NCBI GenBank assembly: GCA_034509735.1
Contig: JACGWO010000011.1
Location: 27,326,979-27,390,978, forward strand
Length of the DNA stretch: 64,000 bases
Origin: Sesamum alatum
Taxonomy: Eukaryota; Streptophyta; Magnoliopsida; Lamiales; Pedaliaceae
Reading direction: 5' to 3'
In this document: piece after piece, positions 1-10,971 of the stretch
How the letters are laid out: each line of letters starts with the position of its first letter
Position numbering within the stretch: the first letter of the stretch is position 1
Notes under the pieces: generated by a model
What the model was told of the DNA's origin: nothing
The model's input: the letters and a program-made list of their open reading frames with translations, nothing else
Databases searched by the model: none
Position numbers and translations under genes: made by a program

Positions 1-344
1 CTTTTCATTACTTTTCTGTGTATAAAGTGATGTCTTATACTTTTCATAATATTATTTTATTTATTTTTTATTCCATAATCTTTGAAGTTATGTAGTTAAT
101 AAATTCTATCCCTTACTCATATGTTTATGTATGTTAATTTCAATTGTTATAAGTCTTTACACTCATATGCTATAGCTAACTGATTATTACTTTTATCATG
201 ATTATCTTATTTTTTATATATTATTTTTCATGATACTTAAAAAATTAACAATCTTTATCCTCTTCATATTTTGTCTTTATTAAATTTTAGTACTTATTTA
301 TCTTTTGGTGTTTATTTTTTTAGATTTATATGGCGAGTGCTTGA

Positions 345-1090
345 TTTTGATCTACAAGAAAGAATTAATTTGTTTAATTTTAATAAGTACATATTTCATT
401 TTTAAAATTTACTTACTCTATGTATATGTTATAATTACATCCATTATATTTTCATTTTATTTGTATAATTATACTCAAACTATCATTTAATTTTTATTTC
501 CGTTTAAATATATATCTCGTTTATTTTTTTATACTCCATTTCTATTTTATATATCGTAGTTTCATGCCCTAAATTTTTATTTTATAGGTTTTTTCTTTCT
601 ATTCTTTTTCAGATTTGTTATCTATTTTGTTTTTGTTTTTCAATAAAAAGAAACAAATTCATTTAATGCTAATAGGTACACATTTCATTTCATGTTTATT
701 TGTATAATTCTACTCAAAACTACCATTCAATTTTTTTTCCAATTAAAAATATATTTATACCTTTGTATTTTTTATACACTCTTCTTTTTATATATTATAG
801 TTTTATCCATTAAAATTTTATTTTATAGTTTAACTTTTTTGTTCTTTTTCAGACTTCTTTTCTACTTTATTTTTGTTTTGCAACAAAAAGGAACCAATTC
901 CTTCAGTACTGATAGGTACATATTTTATTTAGTATTTATTTGTAAGATTCTATTTAATTTGACATTTAGCTTTTATATGTATTTAAATATTTACCCTTTT
1001 TATCTTTTTATAAACCTGTTTCTTTTTATATATTATAATTTCATCTATTAAATTTTTATTTATAGTTTAAATTTTTTGTTCTTTTGTAAT
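345..1090. repeat. AT-rich imperfect tandem repeat, about three units of 230-250 bp
   Basis: Three successive stretches share the order 'ttctttttcag... tctactttattttt... aggtacatatttcattt... tttttatatattatag... ttaaatttttatttta', spaced about 240 bp apart. Each has drifted by substitutions and small indels. No coding content is credible; the open frames here are low-complexity Phe/Leu/Ile/Tyr strings. The block lies 0.9 kb upstream of a Helitron-like 3' terminus and may be internal sequence of that element. Confidence 0.5.
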
Positions 1091-1984
1091 TTTTTTAATT
1101 ATTATTATTATTATTATTTACCTTCAGATGATGCTTTACAAGATGGAAGGAATCACCAGATCTTAATTTATATATAATTTGTTTCTCGAACTATTTAAAT
1201 GTGATTAAGCTAAATCTAAGATTATATGTTTTGTAATTTTTTACCTTAACATGTAAATATATGTATTTACATGTGTGTGTAATTCGAGCTCCTTTTAACA
1301 AAATCTTATTCGAGAAAATCTTATTTTATACAGATGAAAATCGTTTTCATCGTTCATACCAACAATAACGTTGCTATATTTATGATTTAATTGAATGTAG
1401 CTATTTTATTTTTATTTGTACTCATTTTATTTTCTCATTTCATGATAACTTACTCATTTTTTTTTCTTATTCTTGATGAAATGATATTGAGAATTTAAAA
1501 TTATTTTACTTTATCATCCATCTTTCTATTTTTTTCTTTTGTTTTGTTGCACTTATCTTTCTTATAACTTATTAAAAGTAAGTTTCTATTCTTGCTTTAT
1601 ATTTTATTTTATTTTTTACAATATGAGATCATTTTAGATTTATTTACTTTAATATAGATTTTGATGGAAGATAAATTATAACAAAAAATACATTTAACTA
1701 ATTTTTTATATTTTTCTAAGAGTTGGATATTTGTAAAAAAAAAAAAAAGTGATCTATATATTCAATAGAATGTCGTACTTATTTGAAATAATCTCATAAA
1801 ATACAAAATTTGGTTAGTAAAAGATATTGTATGTGTAGGAAATATAAAATAGATTCAAAATTCAAAATTACTATATTTTACCTATTAAAAATGAAAAGTT
1901 CTATTTTATGAAAAAGATTTCTTTATTAAGAAATATATTATAATTTTTTTTAATATTTAAAAAGAAAAAGAAAAAATCATATTA

Positions 1985-2011
1985 CCGTGCATAGCACGGG
2001 TTGTATGCTAG
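1985..2011 (+). mobile_element. Helitron-like 3' terminus
   Basis: A 6-bp perfect stem CCGTGC/GCACGG (1985-1990 and 1994-1999) is followed nine bases later by CTAG and then a T. This is the known Helitron 3' end: a short hairpin, then CTRR, inserted before a T. The 5' end was not found and may lie outside the window. A similar terminus is in intron 8 of the NAD-malic enzyme gene. Confidence 0.55.
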
Positions 2012-2099
2012 TTTATAATATATTTTAAAGCGTAAAAAATTATTTATTATATGCACGCAAGAACGACATGCCACGACGGCTAGTAATAATATAGATAAA

Positions 2100-2790
2100 G
2101 ATGGGCTTTTTGGTGTCTCACCTTTTTAGATCTGTCATTTTGCATTTTTTCAATATTTAATTTTATTTTTTATTTATTTTTCATTCTTCCACTCTCTTCT
2201 GGTAGTTATTTTTTTATTTTTATACATCTTTTTTTTTTTACTATTATATCATTATATCTTTTTTTACATTGCCACTTCCTTATAAATATATTATTAACTT
2301 ATTATATATATATTAATTATTGAATAATAAATTTAAAATAATATCAAAAAATTACTCACACATAATGTGGGACAAATTATTTAGCAAACGTTCTTTATTT
2401 AGCCCAATATATTATTTATCTTAAGATTTTTTATATATTATAAAATACAAGCTTCAGAGGTATCAGGTTCCTCCCCAACTTCGAATCCCTTGATGCAAAT
2501 TTCATTTTTTTTTATTTATTCTTCACTCCCACTATTTTTTTAAATTATTTTTTTCATGTATTTTTTTTCTAATATTATGTCATTATTTCTTTATCACCAT
2601 TTTCTTATAAATATATAATTAACTTATAACTACACATATATTATTAAATAATAAATATTAGCAGTCATTCTTTATTTAATTGGATAGAATTATGATCTGA
2701 AAGGAGCATCCAACAGCTTTGTTTGGTTTGCCCATTTTTAGTTAAAATTGATTTGTGACTTTGGGTTTGGGCCCAATGAGGATCAACTCA
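2100..2790. repeat. AT-rich direct duplication, period about 345 bp
   Basis: The stretches 2150-2400 and 2500-2690 share the same order of motifs: a run of T, 'attcttcactcccact', 'tatgtcattat', 'cttataaatata', 'attaacttat', 'attaaataataaat' and 'ttctttatttaa'. They look like two diverged copies of one unit. No gene is visible. Confidence 0.4.
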
Positions 2791-2859
2791 ATCTCTGCAT
2801 TGGCCCATCAAAAGTTTAAGGTATCAAAAATATATTTTTGTATTTCTCTATATGATTTA

Positions 2860-3134
2860 GGGGGTGTTTGGTTAATTTTTTTTTATTTATAAACTTATTA
2901 CTAAATTCACATACGTCGAAGATATTTTTAAAATTTATAAAATGGTTACAAAATATTAAATCACATTACATATAAACTATTGCAACGATTGGATATTATA
3001 AAGAATATAAAATATTTTAGGGTTTAGGTAATATAATTTTAAATTTTTCATTAAAATATTTATAGAATATTATAATTTTTTAAATAGCTTAAAATATACT
3101 TTAAAAACCCTTATAAATTTATCCCGACGCCCTC
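2860..3134. mobile_element. Tourist/PIF-Harbinger-like MITE, 275 bp
   Basis: The left end GGGGGTGTTTGGTTAA matches the inverted right end (GAGGGCGTCGGGATAA) imperfectly. Both sides are flanked by TTA (2857-2859 and 3135-3137), the usual PIF/Harbinger target-site duplication. The interior is AT-rich and non-coding. Confidence 0.5.
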
Positions 3135-3152
3135 TTACTCACTTAAAAAATA

Positions 3153-3563
3153 GGGTAAATTACAGCTACATCCCTTGAGATTTGGCATAATTACAAATAC
3201 TCTATCATTGTTTGAAAAATTATAAATACCCTCCTGAGGTTTGTAACCGTCTAATAAATAACCCATTTTCATCCATTTATATGGATGAATTGATCAAAAT
3301 GCCCTTATGCACTAAATTATTTTTTATTTGGACTACAATGCGCAGGAAGAGGTTTCTTAAGTTTTTTACACAAAGGAGCAATAATGTAATTTGCCTCGGG
3401 TGATTTTCTATAATTTTAATAAAAAAAAATTAAGGGCAAAATGGTTGATTTCAGGCATTTGATTAAAAATCACAAACTTGAGGAGGGTATTTATAATTTT
3501 TCAAACAACGAAAGAGTATTTATAATTATGTCAAACCTTAGGAGAGGTTGCTGTAATTTACCC
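3153..3563. mobile_element. Foldback MITE with long terminal inverted repeats, 411 bp
   Basis: The ends are GGGTAAATTACAGC at left and its inverse at right. The inverted match continues for about 90 bp with few changes ('ataattacaaatactct', 'tgtttgaaaaattataaataccctcct'). Flanking sequences TTAAAAAATA (3143-3152) and TCAAAAAATA (3564-3573) agree at 9 of 10 positions, a duplication length typical of Mutator-type elements. Related partial copies occur at 44935-45140 and 52067-52515. Confidence 0.75.
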
Positions 3564-3831
3564 TCAAAAAATAAAAACATGAGTTAGGTTTGAGTTGAGC
3601 ATTTTTTTTGTTAATTAGTTGAATTTGAAATTACCCACCGCCGACAATCTCGCCGGAGCACCAACAGCCTGTGCCGATGTCAAGGTTGAGGAACTCTTAT
3701 AGATTAGTAGAGTTCTCTTCCTTACCTATTGTGGGCAATTCCAACAACCAACATTAATAATTGAATTTAAAAAAATATATATAAAAACATTAATAATTGA
3801 ATTTTTCTTTAGGCATTCCATAGCCTTAACA

Positions 3832-4056
3832 ATGCTATCAGGCAAAGCTAGAGCAGGAATAAATCCAATGTACCCCTTTGAATTGGTCCATGGCAGTTCT
3901 GGTGGGTGTCTCAATGATGAAGGTGAAGTTATATATAGGGAATCAAGGGTTATGGGTTCAAAAAGATGGAAAAATGTAGGAAGTTATGTTTGTTCTTCTT
4001 GGGTTATTTGTGCCACTTTGATGACAATATTAGTGGTTCTTTTATTTAAAATTTAA
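3832..4056 (+). CDS. Possible small membrane protein or gene fragment
   Basis: A 74-codon open frame has a hydrophilic N-terminal part and one strong C-terminal hydrophobic stretch (about residues 50-74, ending in a Val/Leu/Phe-rich segment) that could cross a membrane. I do not recognise the family. A pyrimidine-rich tract ending in TTTAG lies just upstream at about 3805-3813, so this could be the last exon of a gene whose earlier exons are decayed, or a chance frame. No promoter or partner exon could be identified. Confidence 0.22.
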   Translation: MLSGKARAGINPMYPFELVHGSSGGCLNDEGEVIYRESRVMGSKRWKNVGSYVCSSWVICATLMTILVVLLFKI

Positions 4057-4980
4057 GACAAAAATGCTTATATATTTTATAAATCCTTTTTTATGGTTCT
4101 ATGGAATCAATGTGTTTGTTTATTAAATTAATAAATTCTTATTTAAAGTAAAAACTAAATTATTCTAAAATTTATAGTATTCATCCTGTTGAAAAATAAT
4201 AAAGATAGAAAAAATAAGTTGCATATGTCTCTGCAAATTGTTCTCTGTTTTGTAGCATGATGACTATATTAAAAAGAATAAATAGAATGCGCAAGTTGAA
4301 CATTCACCACAATAAGTTGCATATTTTGAACAATTTTTAGGTTCTCTCTTCTTTCGAATCTTTTATCTATAATAAATAAATAAATAAATTGGGTCTAACG
4401 TGTTGGACCTGCGCTGTTTCGTTTTGTGGCGGGGCGGGTCCTAGGTCCGCCCCATACCTACCCCACTACCACTCGTAGGTTTGTGATGTTGGAGCACTTA
4501 TGCATTCAAAATCATCTTGACTTAGTGGGAAAGCATCAAGTTGTTGGGGGGGAAATCTCAATCATAATATCATACTAGAACCCTAGGCCTCGTTTGGTTC
4601 GTGTGATAGGATTAGGCATGATATGATTGGGCGGGATGGGAAATGGAATGATTGTTAATCTCATTATCCATTATATAGTGTTTGATTTGACGTATTATAT
4701 GATATGGTGTTTGGTTGAAAGGATTACAAAACATGATTAAATATAAAAAGACCATATAGGATATCACTTTTTAAGTTATTTTTATTTGAATATTATAGCT
4801 TGTAAATGATTACAAAATATAAAAAAACTTCTTAATATTTATTGAAATACAATTTTTAAAATAGTAATTCTTGTGGAATAGTTTACAATTCTACAAGTGG
4901 TGATGTCATGGAGAGCGATATTGCCCAATAGTGATGTGGGATGGCTCTTAACCATTCTACAACATTGACAAACATTAGGA
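4057..4980. other. Intergenic, no gene seen; one MITE-like end
   Basis: No coding sequence is visible. At 4587 the phrase GGCCTCGTTTGGTTCG resembles the end of many plant MITEs, but I could not find a matching inverted partner or a target-site duplication. Confidence 0.4.
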
Positions 4981-4984
4981 TAGA

Positions 4985-6720
4985 TTTTGGGATCAACATC
5001 TTCTTTCTTTGTCATGTATAATTGAAAACCAGGGTTGCAAGAAGTGGAAGAAGCTTTCTAGAAAAGATCTTTCAACTGTTAATCTTTATATGTCATCTTG
5101 AAATTTTGGTACATATGTCTTTGGCAGTATCTATGTTCAGAATGAGAAGCCAACTCTTGAACAACATCAATTTGGTATTTTTGCTTGACTGAGATGAATG
5201 TCCACTTGTGTGAACTTTCAACAATCTAAGATCTTCCAACAACTCTCTTAAAAACCAAGTCCATGTTTCCTATTCTCCATGGTACTATAGCAATGAAAAT
5301 TGGTCACATATTGTCATTTGCATCTCTGCCAATTACTACCAAACGTTGTCCTTGATACACAGTTTTGAGGGAACACTCATCTAAATCTATAACTCGTCTA
5401 CAGCCTGCCAGAAATATAATTTTCATTATATGGAGGCTGAAATACATCTTCTCAAATATAGATGGTTCACCACTATTTGTTTTTCCCCAATAATAGCTTG
5501 CTCCCTGGATTTCTAAATCTGATTTTCTCAAAATAATTCCAAAGTCTTGTGTACTGCTCACTCTCAACCTCCAAAATTTTCTGTAAAGCTACTTTTTTTT
5601 GCCCTGATTAATTTCCATTTGCTTGTATCAGCATTGCATTTTCTTATAATAGCATTCTTTAGTGTACTAATTGGCACACTTAGGTTGTTTCTACCCATTT
5701 TCTCCACTCTGTTCTCAAGATACTTAGCCTTTGTCGACTTGCTCACATAGGATCTCACATATGTATGCTCCCCTTTGATTGACTTAATTTGGAATGTACC
5801 CACCCCATGAATTGAGGAGGAATGTTTCATCCAGTTGCATGTCTCATTCTTGCATTTTTGTTCCCTATGCAGTGAAGATCAAATCAATTTCTCACACAGT
5901 AGTCCCTCAAGGCCTCTCTAAACTGTTGAGCACTTTTGAACATGGTTTAAAATTTTCATGTGTTTCCATCGAAACTATGGAAACATTTCTCTTTTCAATG
6001 TTATGGAAACAAAAATATATGATAGTTTCGAAATTATCTAGTTTCCTTCGAAACACGTCATTTTTCTTAATTTTCCTTCGAAATGTTTGAGTTTCCTAAG
6101 AAACTTTTTATTTTTCCTAATTTTCCAGCGAAATATATATTTCATACTTTTAGCTAGAAATATATAAATTCTTGTGTTATACATAAGTATTTCATTTCAT
6201 GATAACATATTTAATATTAAGCTAAATTAGTAATGTTATATGTATAAATATCAACGTAATATAGATATTTTATAACATACACTTAAACATAAATATTATA
6301 TTTATTTAGTTTCAATAGCAACTTCATCAATTAATAACTCCAAATACATAATTATATTACATAAAAATAATGTTAATTAGTTAAATGATACAAAATTAAA
6401 TCATATATTTGAATTAAAAAAAGAAAGGTAAAATTTTAAATTTTTCTATCACTATTATGTATGTTTCTTTAATTTTACGATTTTTTTATAGCGTTTCCAA
6501 AACGTTTTCGAAAAGTTTCTAATATTTATAAACTCGAAACATTTATTGAAAACGAAACTTTAATCTATGCTTTTGAATTTAGGCCAACCTTAAGTTGCAC
6601 TGTCTTCATATTGTTGTCTTCATTGAAATATGGGTTCGTGGAGCTTCTATCTTTTTATTAGAACCACTTCCATCAAGATTGTGCAATTCATTTTCTTGTC
6701 CAGGGTCACTATACCATTCA
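4985..6720 (-). pseudogene. Mutator-like (MULE) transposase pseudogene
   Basis: Read on the minus strand, this is a decayed MULE/MURA-type transposase, the enzyme that cuts and inserts Mutator-like DNA transposons. Recognisable parts in order are an N-terminal zinc-binding-like segment with Cys and Trp near 5840-5870; a WRKY/FLYWCH-like stretch ending in F-x-I-K-S and a conserved H and R; a coiled segment; and the start of the DDE domain at 5304-5410, with CRRVIDLDECSLK and GRDAND. Further minus-strand fragments at 5090-5300 read like the usual P-I-A, S-x-K-Q-K and H-R-Y-C-x-R-H block. The frame is broken by stops and frameshifts, and the N-terminal half is split by a hAT-type MITE at 5941-6569. 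No terminal repeats of the parent element were found. It is certainly non-functional. Confidence 0.75.
5941..6569. mobile_element. hAT-type MITE inside the MULE pseudogene, 629 bp
   Basis: The perfect 8-bp duplication CTTTTGAA flanks the insert (5933-5940 and 6570-6577), as expected for hAT elements. The ends CATGGTTTAAAATTTTC and, inverted, CATAGATTAAAGTTTCG form an imperfect terminal repeat. The interior is rich in short GAAAC/GTTTC motifs and encodes nothing. Removing the insert mentally brings the two halves of the MULE relic back together. Confidence 0.75.
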
Positions 6721-6964
6721 GCCTCATGTGATGATCTTCATATGCATGTGTTCTCTTTTAACTGCATAATTCATGTTTTTATACCTGCGGCATTATTCCT
6801 CTATTTTATTTTTGTTGCATCCTCCTTATTTTCAGTTTCTGTTGCATCACTCATCAAATCCCCCTCCCCCCCCCCCCCCAACAACATTTTAAATCAAACG
6901 CACACATATGACCTAAGTGAATATTCATATTTCAAAAACAATTTCAAAAAGGATTTCTTTTATG

Positions 6965-7493
6965 ATCCGGATCGCCCACTTGATCTCCTGCTGTCTACTC
7001 AATTTAGGTACCCTGGATCTCGATCTCATAAGTTTCCGGACAAGTAACCTGAGAAGAAACAAGCACGTGAGACTAGCCGGGAGTGTCCTCGGCGTAGACC
7101 CTTCGATGCTTAAGTCAGACATTGGTCGAGATAGATATAGACGATCTAGTAGATAGAACTGGTCGAATATTGCTAGAATAACTTACCTTAAATGCGGTGG
7201 GGTAGGCTCATTTATAGCACCAAGTGTCGGTACCTGCACGGCCCACGTGGCCTCACATCTTTAGCCTAATGTATCTTAGCATCAAAGGTCTATATTTGGA
7301 CACCTAGTCTCTAGTACGAGCCGGGTCGTTAATTCAGGTCGGGTCGCAGGATCCGACCCATTCAGCTTGTGCGCGGGTCTGATGCCTATTTTACGGTTCT
7401 GGACCCACTTTCGAGGATGTTTTAATCTTTTTACTATTTATTTGGATTGCACCCCTATCATTTTGGGACCATGTTGGGTACATTTTCCAATCA
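6965..7493 (-). mobile_element. Degraded LTR-like fragment (Ty3/gypsy type), minus orientation
   Basis: On the minus strand this has promoter-like TATAAATGAG near 7212-7221. It is followed downstream by a GC-richer leader with ACTTAAGCATCGAAGGGTC and GAGGACACTCCCGGCT, phrases I associate with R/U5 parts of plant gypsy LTRs. No second LTR, PBS or target-site duplication was found, so it may be a solo or truncated LTR. The foldback element at 7504 begins just beyond it. A tract of cytosines lies at about 6862-6880. Confidence 0.4.
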
Positions 7494-7503
7494 GATAAAA
7501 AAA

Positions 7504-7717
7504 GGGGAAAGTATTAGTTTAGTCCGTTAACTTTACCATCTATTAATTTTAGTCCTTTAAGTTTCTCTGTTTTAATTTTGGTCCTGTAACTTTCAAAAAA
7601 ATGAGTAATTTTGGTCCTCTGGCAGTATTTCGGACAATTTTACCCCTTTTGCAACTTTTTTTCAACACTTTAGTCCAAATTGTGTTCCTTTGATAAATTT
7701 AGCACATGCTCACCCAA
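7504..7717 (+). repeat. Left arm of the foldback element
   Basis: The arm holds four spaced copies of a short phrase (AGTCCGTTAACTTT, AGTCCTTTAAGTTT, GGTCCTGTAACTTT, GGTCCTCTGG). It continues to CACATGCTC at 7703-7711, which recurs inverted in the right arm. It ends directly before the viral primer-binding site. Confidence 0.7.
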
Positions 7718-7719
7718 GA

Positions 7720-7736
7720 TGGTATCAGAGCCTAGG
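7720..7736 (+). promoter_or_regulatory. Viral primer-binding site, tRNA-Met type
   Basis: TGGTATCAGAGCC is the classic complement of the 3' end of plant initiator tRNA-Met, used by caulimovirids to start minus-strand DNA synthesis. It lies at the extreme left edge of the viral copy, 87 bp before the first viral ATG at 7807. Confidence 0.85.
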
Positions 7737-7806
7737 TTTATTGAAGAAATGTTTGTTTATATTACATATTGATATTTTATCCATAACGGAGGAGATCTTT
7801 AAAAGC

Positions 7807-8083
7807 ATGGAACCGAACGAAAGTTCGAGTTACACTGAAAATAGGGAGTATTTTCAAATTCTGAAAATACAGAGAACAGAATTTCTTATGGAAATTCTTA
7901 GAAATATCACCAACAGTCCGAGGTTGGTCGATGCGTCATTTCTTCCAAAAGAAAAAAGAGAGGAATGGCACAGAAATCGCCATGTTCGAGAGACGTTACC
8001 GGGAAATGCAGTGAGACGTCTACAGGGAGCTGAGATCCATGGAAGAATCCCAGCCAGGAGATCCGGAACAGGTAGATTCCTGA
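7807..8083 (+). pseudogene. Viral ORF1 remnant (small protein of unknown role)
   Basis: The frame opens at ATG 7807. Its position as the first ORF after the primer-binding site and its Glu/Arg-rich, charged composition recall the first small ORF of badnaviruses. Coding character passes from one frame to another at about 7960-7980, and the second frame holds a TGA at 8012-8014 before ending at 8081-8083. The copy is therefore broken by a frameshift and a stop. The function of such proteins is not settled in the family; I infer nothing more. Confidence 0.55.
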
Positions 8084-8104
8084 AAAATTACAGTTCTAAA
8101 AATA

Positions 8105-8491
8105 ATGATTAAAGGAACTGATTGGAAGGAACTCGAACCGGATACCTCGAAGTACTCTCAGGACCTTAGAGAGGTACAAAAGACAGTTCAAGACTATGGA
8201 CATAGGCTAATCCATATACCTATGAAAATAGACCTCTTGAACCAAAAGATGGATGAGATCTTAAAAATCCTACCAGATCTACAAAAGGATCTCACAGATC
8301 TGAAGATTGAGGTTACAGATCTGAGAAGGAATCAAAGGAATACCCCTGAGACATCCAGATCTCATCAGGAACGCATCAGGGACGCCCTTGGACCAGTATC
8401 TTTCCTACATCAGAAAGGAAAGGCGAAGGAGATCTTGAAGCCAAAGACACAAGAAGAACAAATCATCGAGATCATCAAGTCCATAAAATAA
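8105..8491 (+). CDS. Viral ORF2: small coiled-coil protein, intact
   Basis: An intact 128-codon frame. The centre (about residues 25-80) has regularly spaced Leu/Ile/Met among charged residues, for example MDEILKILPDLQKDLTDLK, predicting an extended coiled coil, and the C-terminal part is basic. This fits the small virion-associated or nucleic-acid-binding ORF2 proteins of badna- and caulimoviruses, though I identify it by position and shape rather than by a diagnostic motif. Its TAA overlaps the ATG of the next ORF by one base (TAATG at 8489-8493), suggesting coupled or leaky-scanning translation in the ancestral virus. It is probably not expressed here. Confidence 0.6.
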   Translation: MIKGTDWKELEPDTSKYSQDLREVQKTVQDYGHRLIHIPMKIDLLNQKMDEILKILPDLQKDLTDLKIEVTDLRRNQRNTPETSRSHQERIRDALGPVSFLHQKGKAKEILKPKTQEEQIIEIIKSIK

Positions 8492-9931
8492 TGGAGATAT
8501 CTAGAGTAGATCTATCGGATCTACAAGAGTTAGCTGAATCCTTTTCCCAACTAGGGATTGCGGATTTAGTCAACATCCAAACCAATGAGATTGCTCCAGC
8601 TTTACCACCTCTGGAGGGAAGCACAGGTTCGAATGATCCACCGCAGGATCATCCAATGAGAGAAGGTACAGATTTTCACACCAATGCTACCCCTACCTTC
8701 GTGGGGACAAGATTGCTAGAAAATCCAGGAAGAAATCCAAGACGAGTGCCTGAAAAACACACCATGGGCAAGGACCATGCTCCAGCCCTTACATCCATAT
8801 GGCACGGTTCTCAACCTGGATGTTATCGACTTTCGAAATATCGAGAAGTTGATAGATGAATGGGTTGCAGCCATGAAAATTGCAGCAACTACATTGGAGC
8901 TAGACAAGGATAACTTCATAAAGCTTTTGGAGTTAAGCTTGGAAGGGTCGGTAAAGATCGGATTGGATAATACCCCAGAAGAGACCAAAGCAAGCATCCT
9001 TGAAGGAGAGTCTAAAAGTGCAATCGCGGATAGACTGGGAAGGTTAATCAAGATTCACTTCATCGGAGATGGATACTTCGAAGAAAACAGAACAGAAAAG
9101 GCTAGGGAGTATGCACAAGCTCTCTTTGGTCTCGAGTTAAGAAGTATATATGCTGTAGACGAATATATCTATTGGTTCCGCAAATACTTCTTCCAGAGTA
9201 GGGTAACAACTGAAGTAGCCGCCCCAATGTTCTTTGCAAAGATCTGCAGCCCATGGAGGGAAATGTTGATACAATCTTACAAAGTACCTGCAGGGCAGCT
9301 GGATTCAGTTGCAAGGAGGATGTCTTTTCTTAAAGACAAACTGAAGGATTGGTGTTATCAAGCATCCGTCCAAAAGAACATGAAGAGACTGAGAGGTAAA
9401 ATCAAAAGAACCCCTCTCTGTTGTGATAATAACGATTTTCCAACTATTATAGGAGAATCAAGCGAGCAAAGGAAGAGGAGAAAGCAAGGTAGCGACTCTT
9501 ATTCTAGGAGTTCCAGAAAATCCTCTTTCAGAAGGAGATCATGGTGGTCCAAATCAAAAGCTAGATCATACAAATCTAGACAAAGAACAGGACCAACAAG
9601 GGTTTCATCCCAAGGATCTAAACGATCAGAGGCAAAATCCACAGGACGAACCCCTACACGAAGAACTTTCAGACGAGCCCATACCCGAGCTAATGAAAGT
9701 TTTAAGGATTGCAACTGCTGGACGTGCGGAGCAAAAGGACATATCTCCCCAGATTGCCCGCAGAAACGTGGTGAATTACGCCAGTTTGAAGCCACAAACG
9801 ACATCCTAGATGCAGTCTACTATGGTGATTTGGTACCAATCTACCAATTCGAAGATTTTCCCTCAGATGAAAGCATCTACGAGGAAGAAATAGAAAGTGA
9901 TTCGGATGGATCTTCAATCGAATCAGAGTAA
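8491..9931 (+). pseudogene. Viral coat-protein region with CCHC zinc knuckle
   Basis: An N-terminal segment is open from ATG 8491 to 8859. The main body reads in another frame from about 8777 to 9931, so a frameshift lies between 8777 and 8860. The body has an alpha-helical core, then a long Arg/Lys/Ser-rich tract, then the zinc knuckle CWTCGAKGHISPDC (9716-9757, C-x2-C-x4-H-x4-C), and an acidic C-terminus. This is the order of caulimovirid coat proteins, which package the genome and use the knuckle for RNA binding. The 384-codon body is itself free of stops. It ends in TAA at 9929-9931, overlapping the movement-protein frame by 35 bases. Confidence 0.75.
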
Positions 9932-10971
9932 TTACAACGAAGGAGATAGGCTCCAAACCTCAGATAGCCTATCAGGATTCTTTTCAAAGTTGACGGTGTC
10001 AAACAAAACCATGGAAAGAATCATGAGACAGGACTCTAATCTCAGCCCATACGACGGATTTAGGATTGGAGGAATCGGGAGAGTCCTTAACCAGATAGGA
10101 CTGAACCAGAGGAAACATCATATCATCTACAAAGTAAGTTCAGGTGAGTTTGCAATTCCTATGGAACTTACTGGTAATGTTATGGAAATGCAGCTTATTC
10201 CTAAAGAAGAAATTCTTGAAGAATTAAGTAAACTTAGAGAGGAAGTAGCGGTTACTATGAAATGGATCCACATAGGAGCTATTGAAGTAGTAATAAAAGC
10301 AATTTTTAAAGAAGGAATTGATTCAGAAATACATTTGTCAATAATGGATAGAAGAATCAATAACTTAAGAGATGGTTGTCTTGGGACAATGATAGGAAAT
10401 TTGTATGCAGGAAAATTGATGTTTGACATTCATCCTAGGATAGCATACAACCTAGCGGACCAAGATTTCAGTAGAGTCTTAACCCTTCATCAGGATTTTT
10501 AAAAGAAAGGATCTTATGAAAGATGGGAATAGACCATATTCTATAACATATAGAATAGCTTACGCCCTTTCCAACACACATCATTCTGATTTATTTCTTA
10601 GGAAAGAGTATATTGAAATTCCTAGAATTTTCAAGGAATTCGCTAAGGTAATGACACCAGATCCTATTAGAATACCTAGAATAGGTGGTGTTGATATCTT
10701 GATAAAAGATCACCCGATTTTAGATCGAACCCTTAGTTCTAAAACTGAATTTAGTAGCAGAATGTCCTTTTCAGAAGATAGGATTATGGCCTATAAAGGA
10801 AAGGAACCCGAGTTGTTAAAGCCTCGAGCTATTAGGGTGGATAATGTAAAACTTAGATGCCCTGAAGGCTGGAAACAAATCCAAGTTATATTTGACATCA
10901 CTAGAACAAAAAATTGTTTTCCTTGTGATGACTTATACCATCTACAACAACCTGTTGTGGGAAAAATATGA
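9897..10971 (+). pseudogene. Viral movement protein (30K superfamily), frameshifted
   Basis: The region 10240-10500 shows the 30K-type core: a hydrophobic strand with IHIGAIEVVIKAIF, then D-R-R-I-N-N, then GNLYAGKLMFDIHP. Such proteins enlarge plasmodesmata for cell-to-cell spread. The frame ends at TAA 10500-10502 and coding resumes in another frame at 10516-10971, so an indel lies near 10500-10515 and a further one near 10955-10971. Whether this was originally a separate ORF from the coat protein or part of one polyprotein cannot be decided from a single broken copy. Confidence 0.7.

Noticed and set aside
305..1051. Open frames of 61 and 119 codons
   Set aside because: Low-complexity Phe/Leu/Ile/Tyr translations of T-rich tandem repeat DNA; no gene signals.
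2450..2510. ACTTCGAATCCC resembling a pol III box B, possible SINE
   Set aside because: No box A at the right distance, no tail and no target-site duplication recognised.
6595..7047. 150-codon plus-strand open frame
   Set aside because: Opposite strand of the decayed MULE transposase plus a C-run and LTR relic; composition and position do not support a gene.
9102..10429. Minus-strand open frames of 70-101 codons within the viral copy
   Set aside because: Antisense shadows of the coat and movement protein frames.
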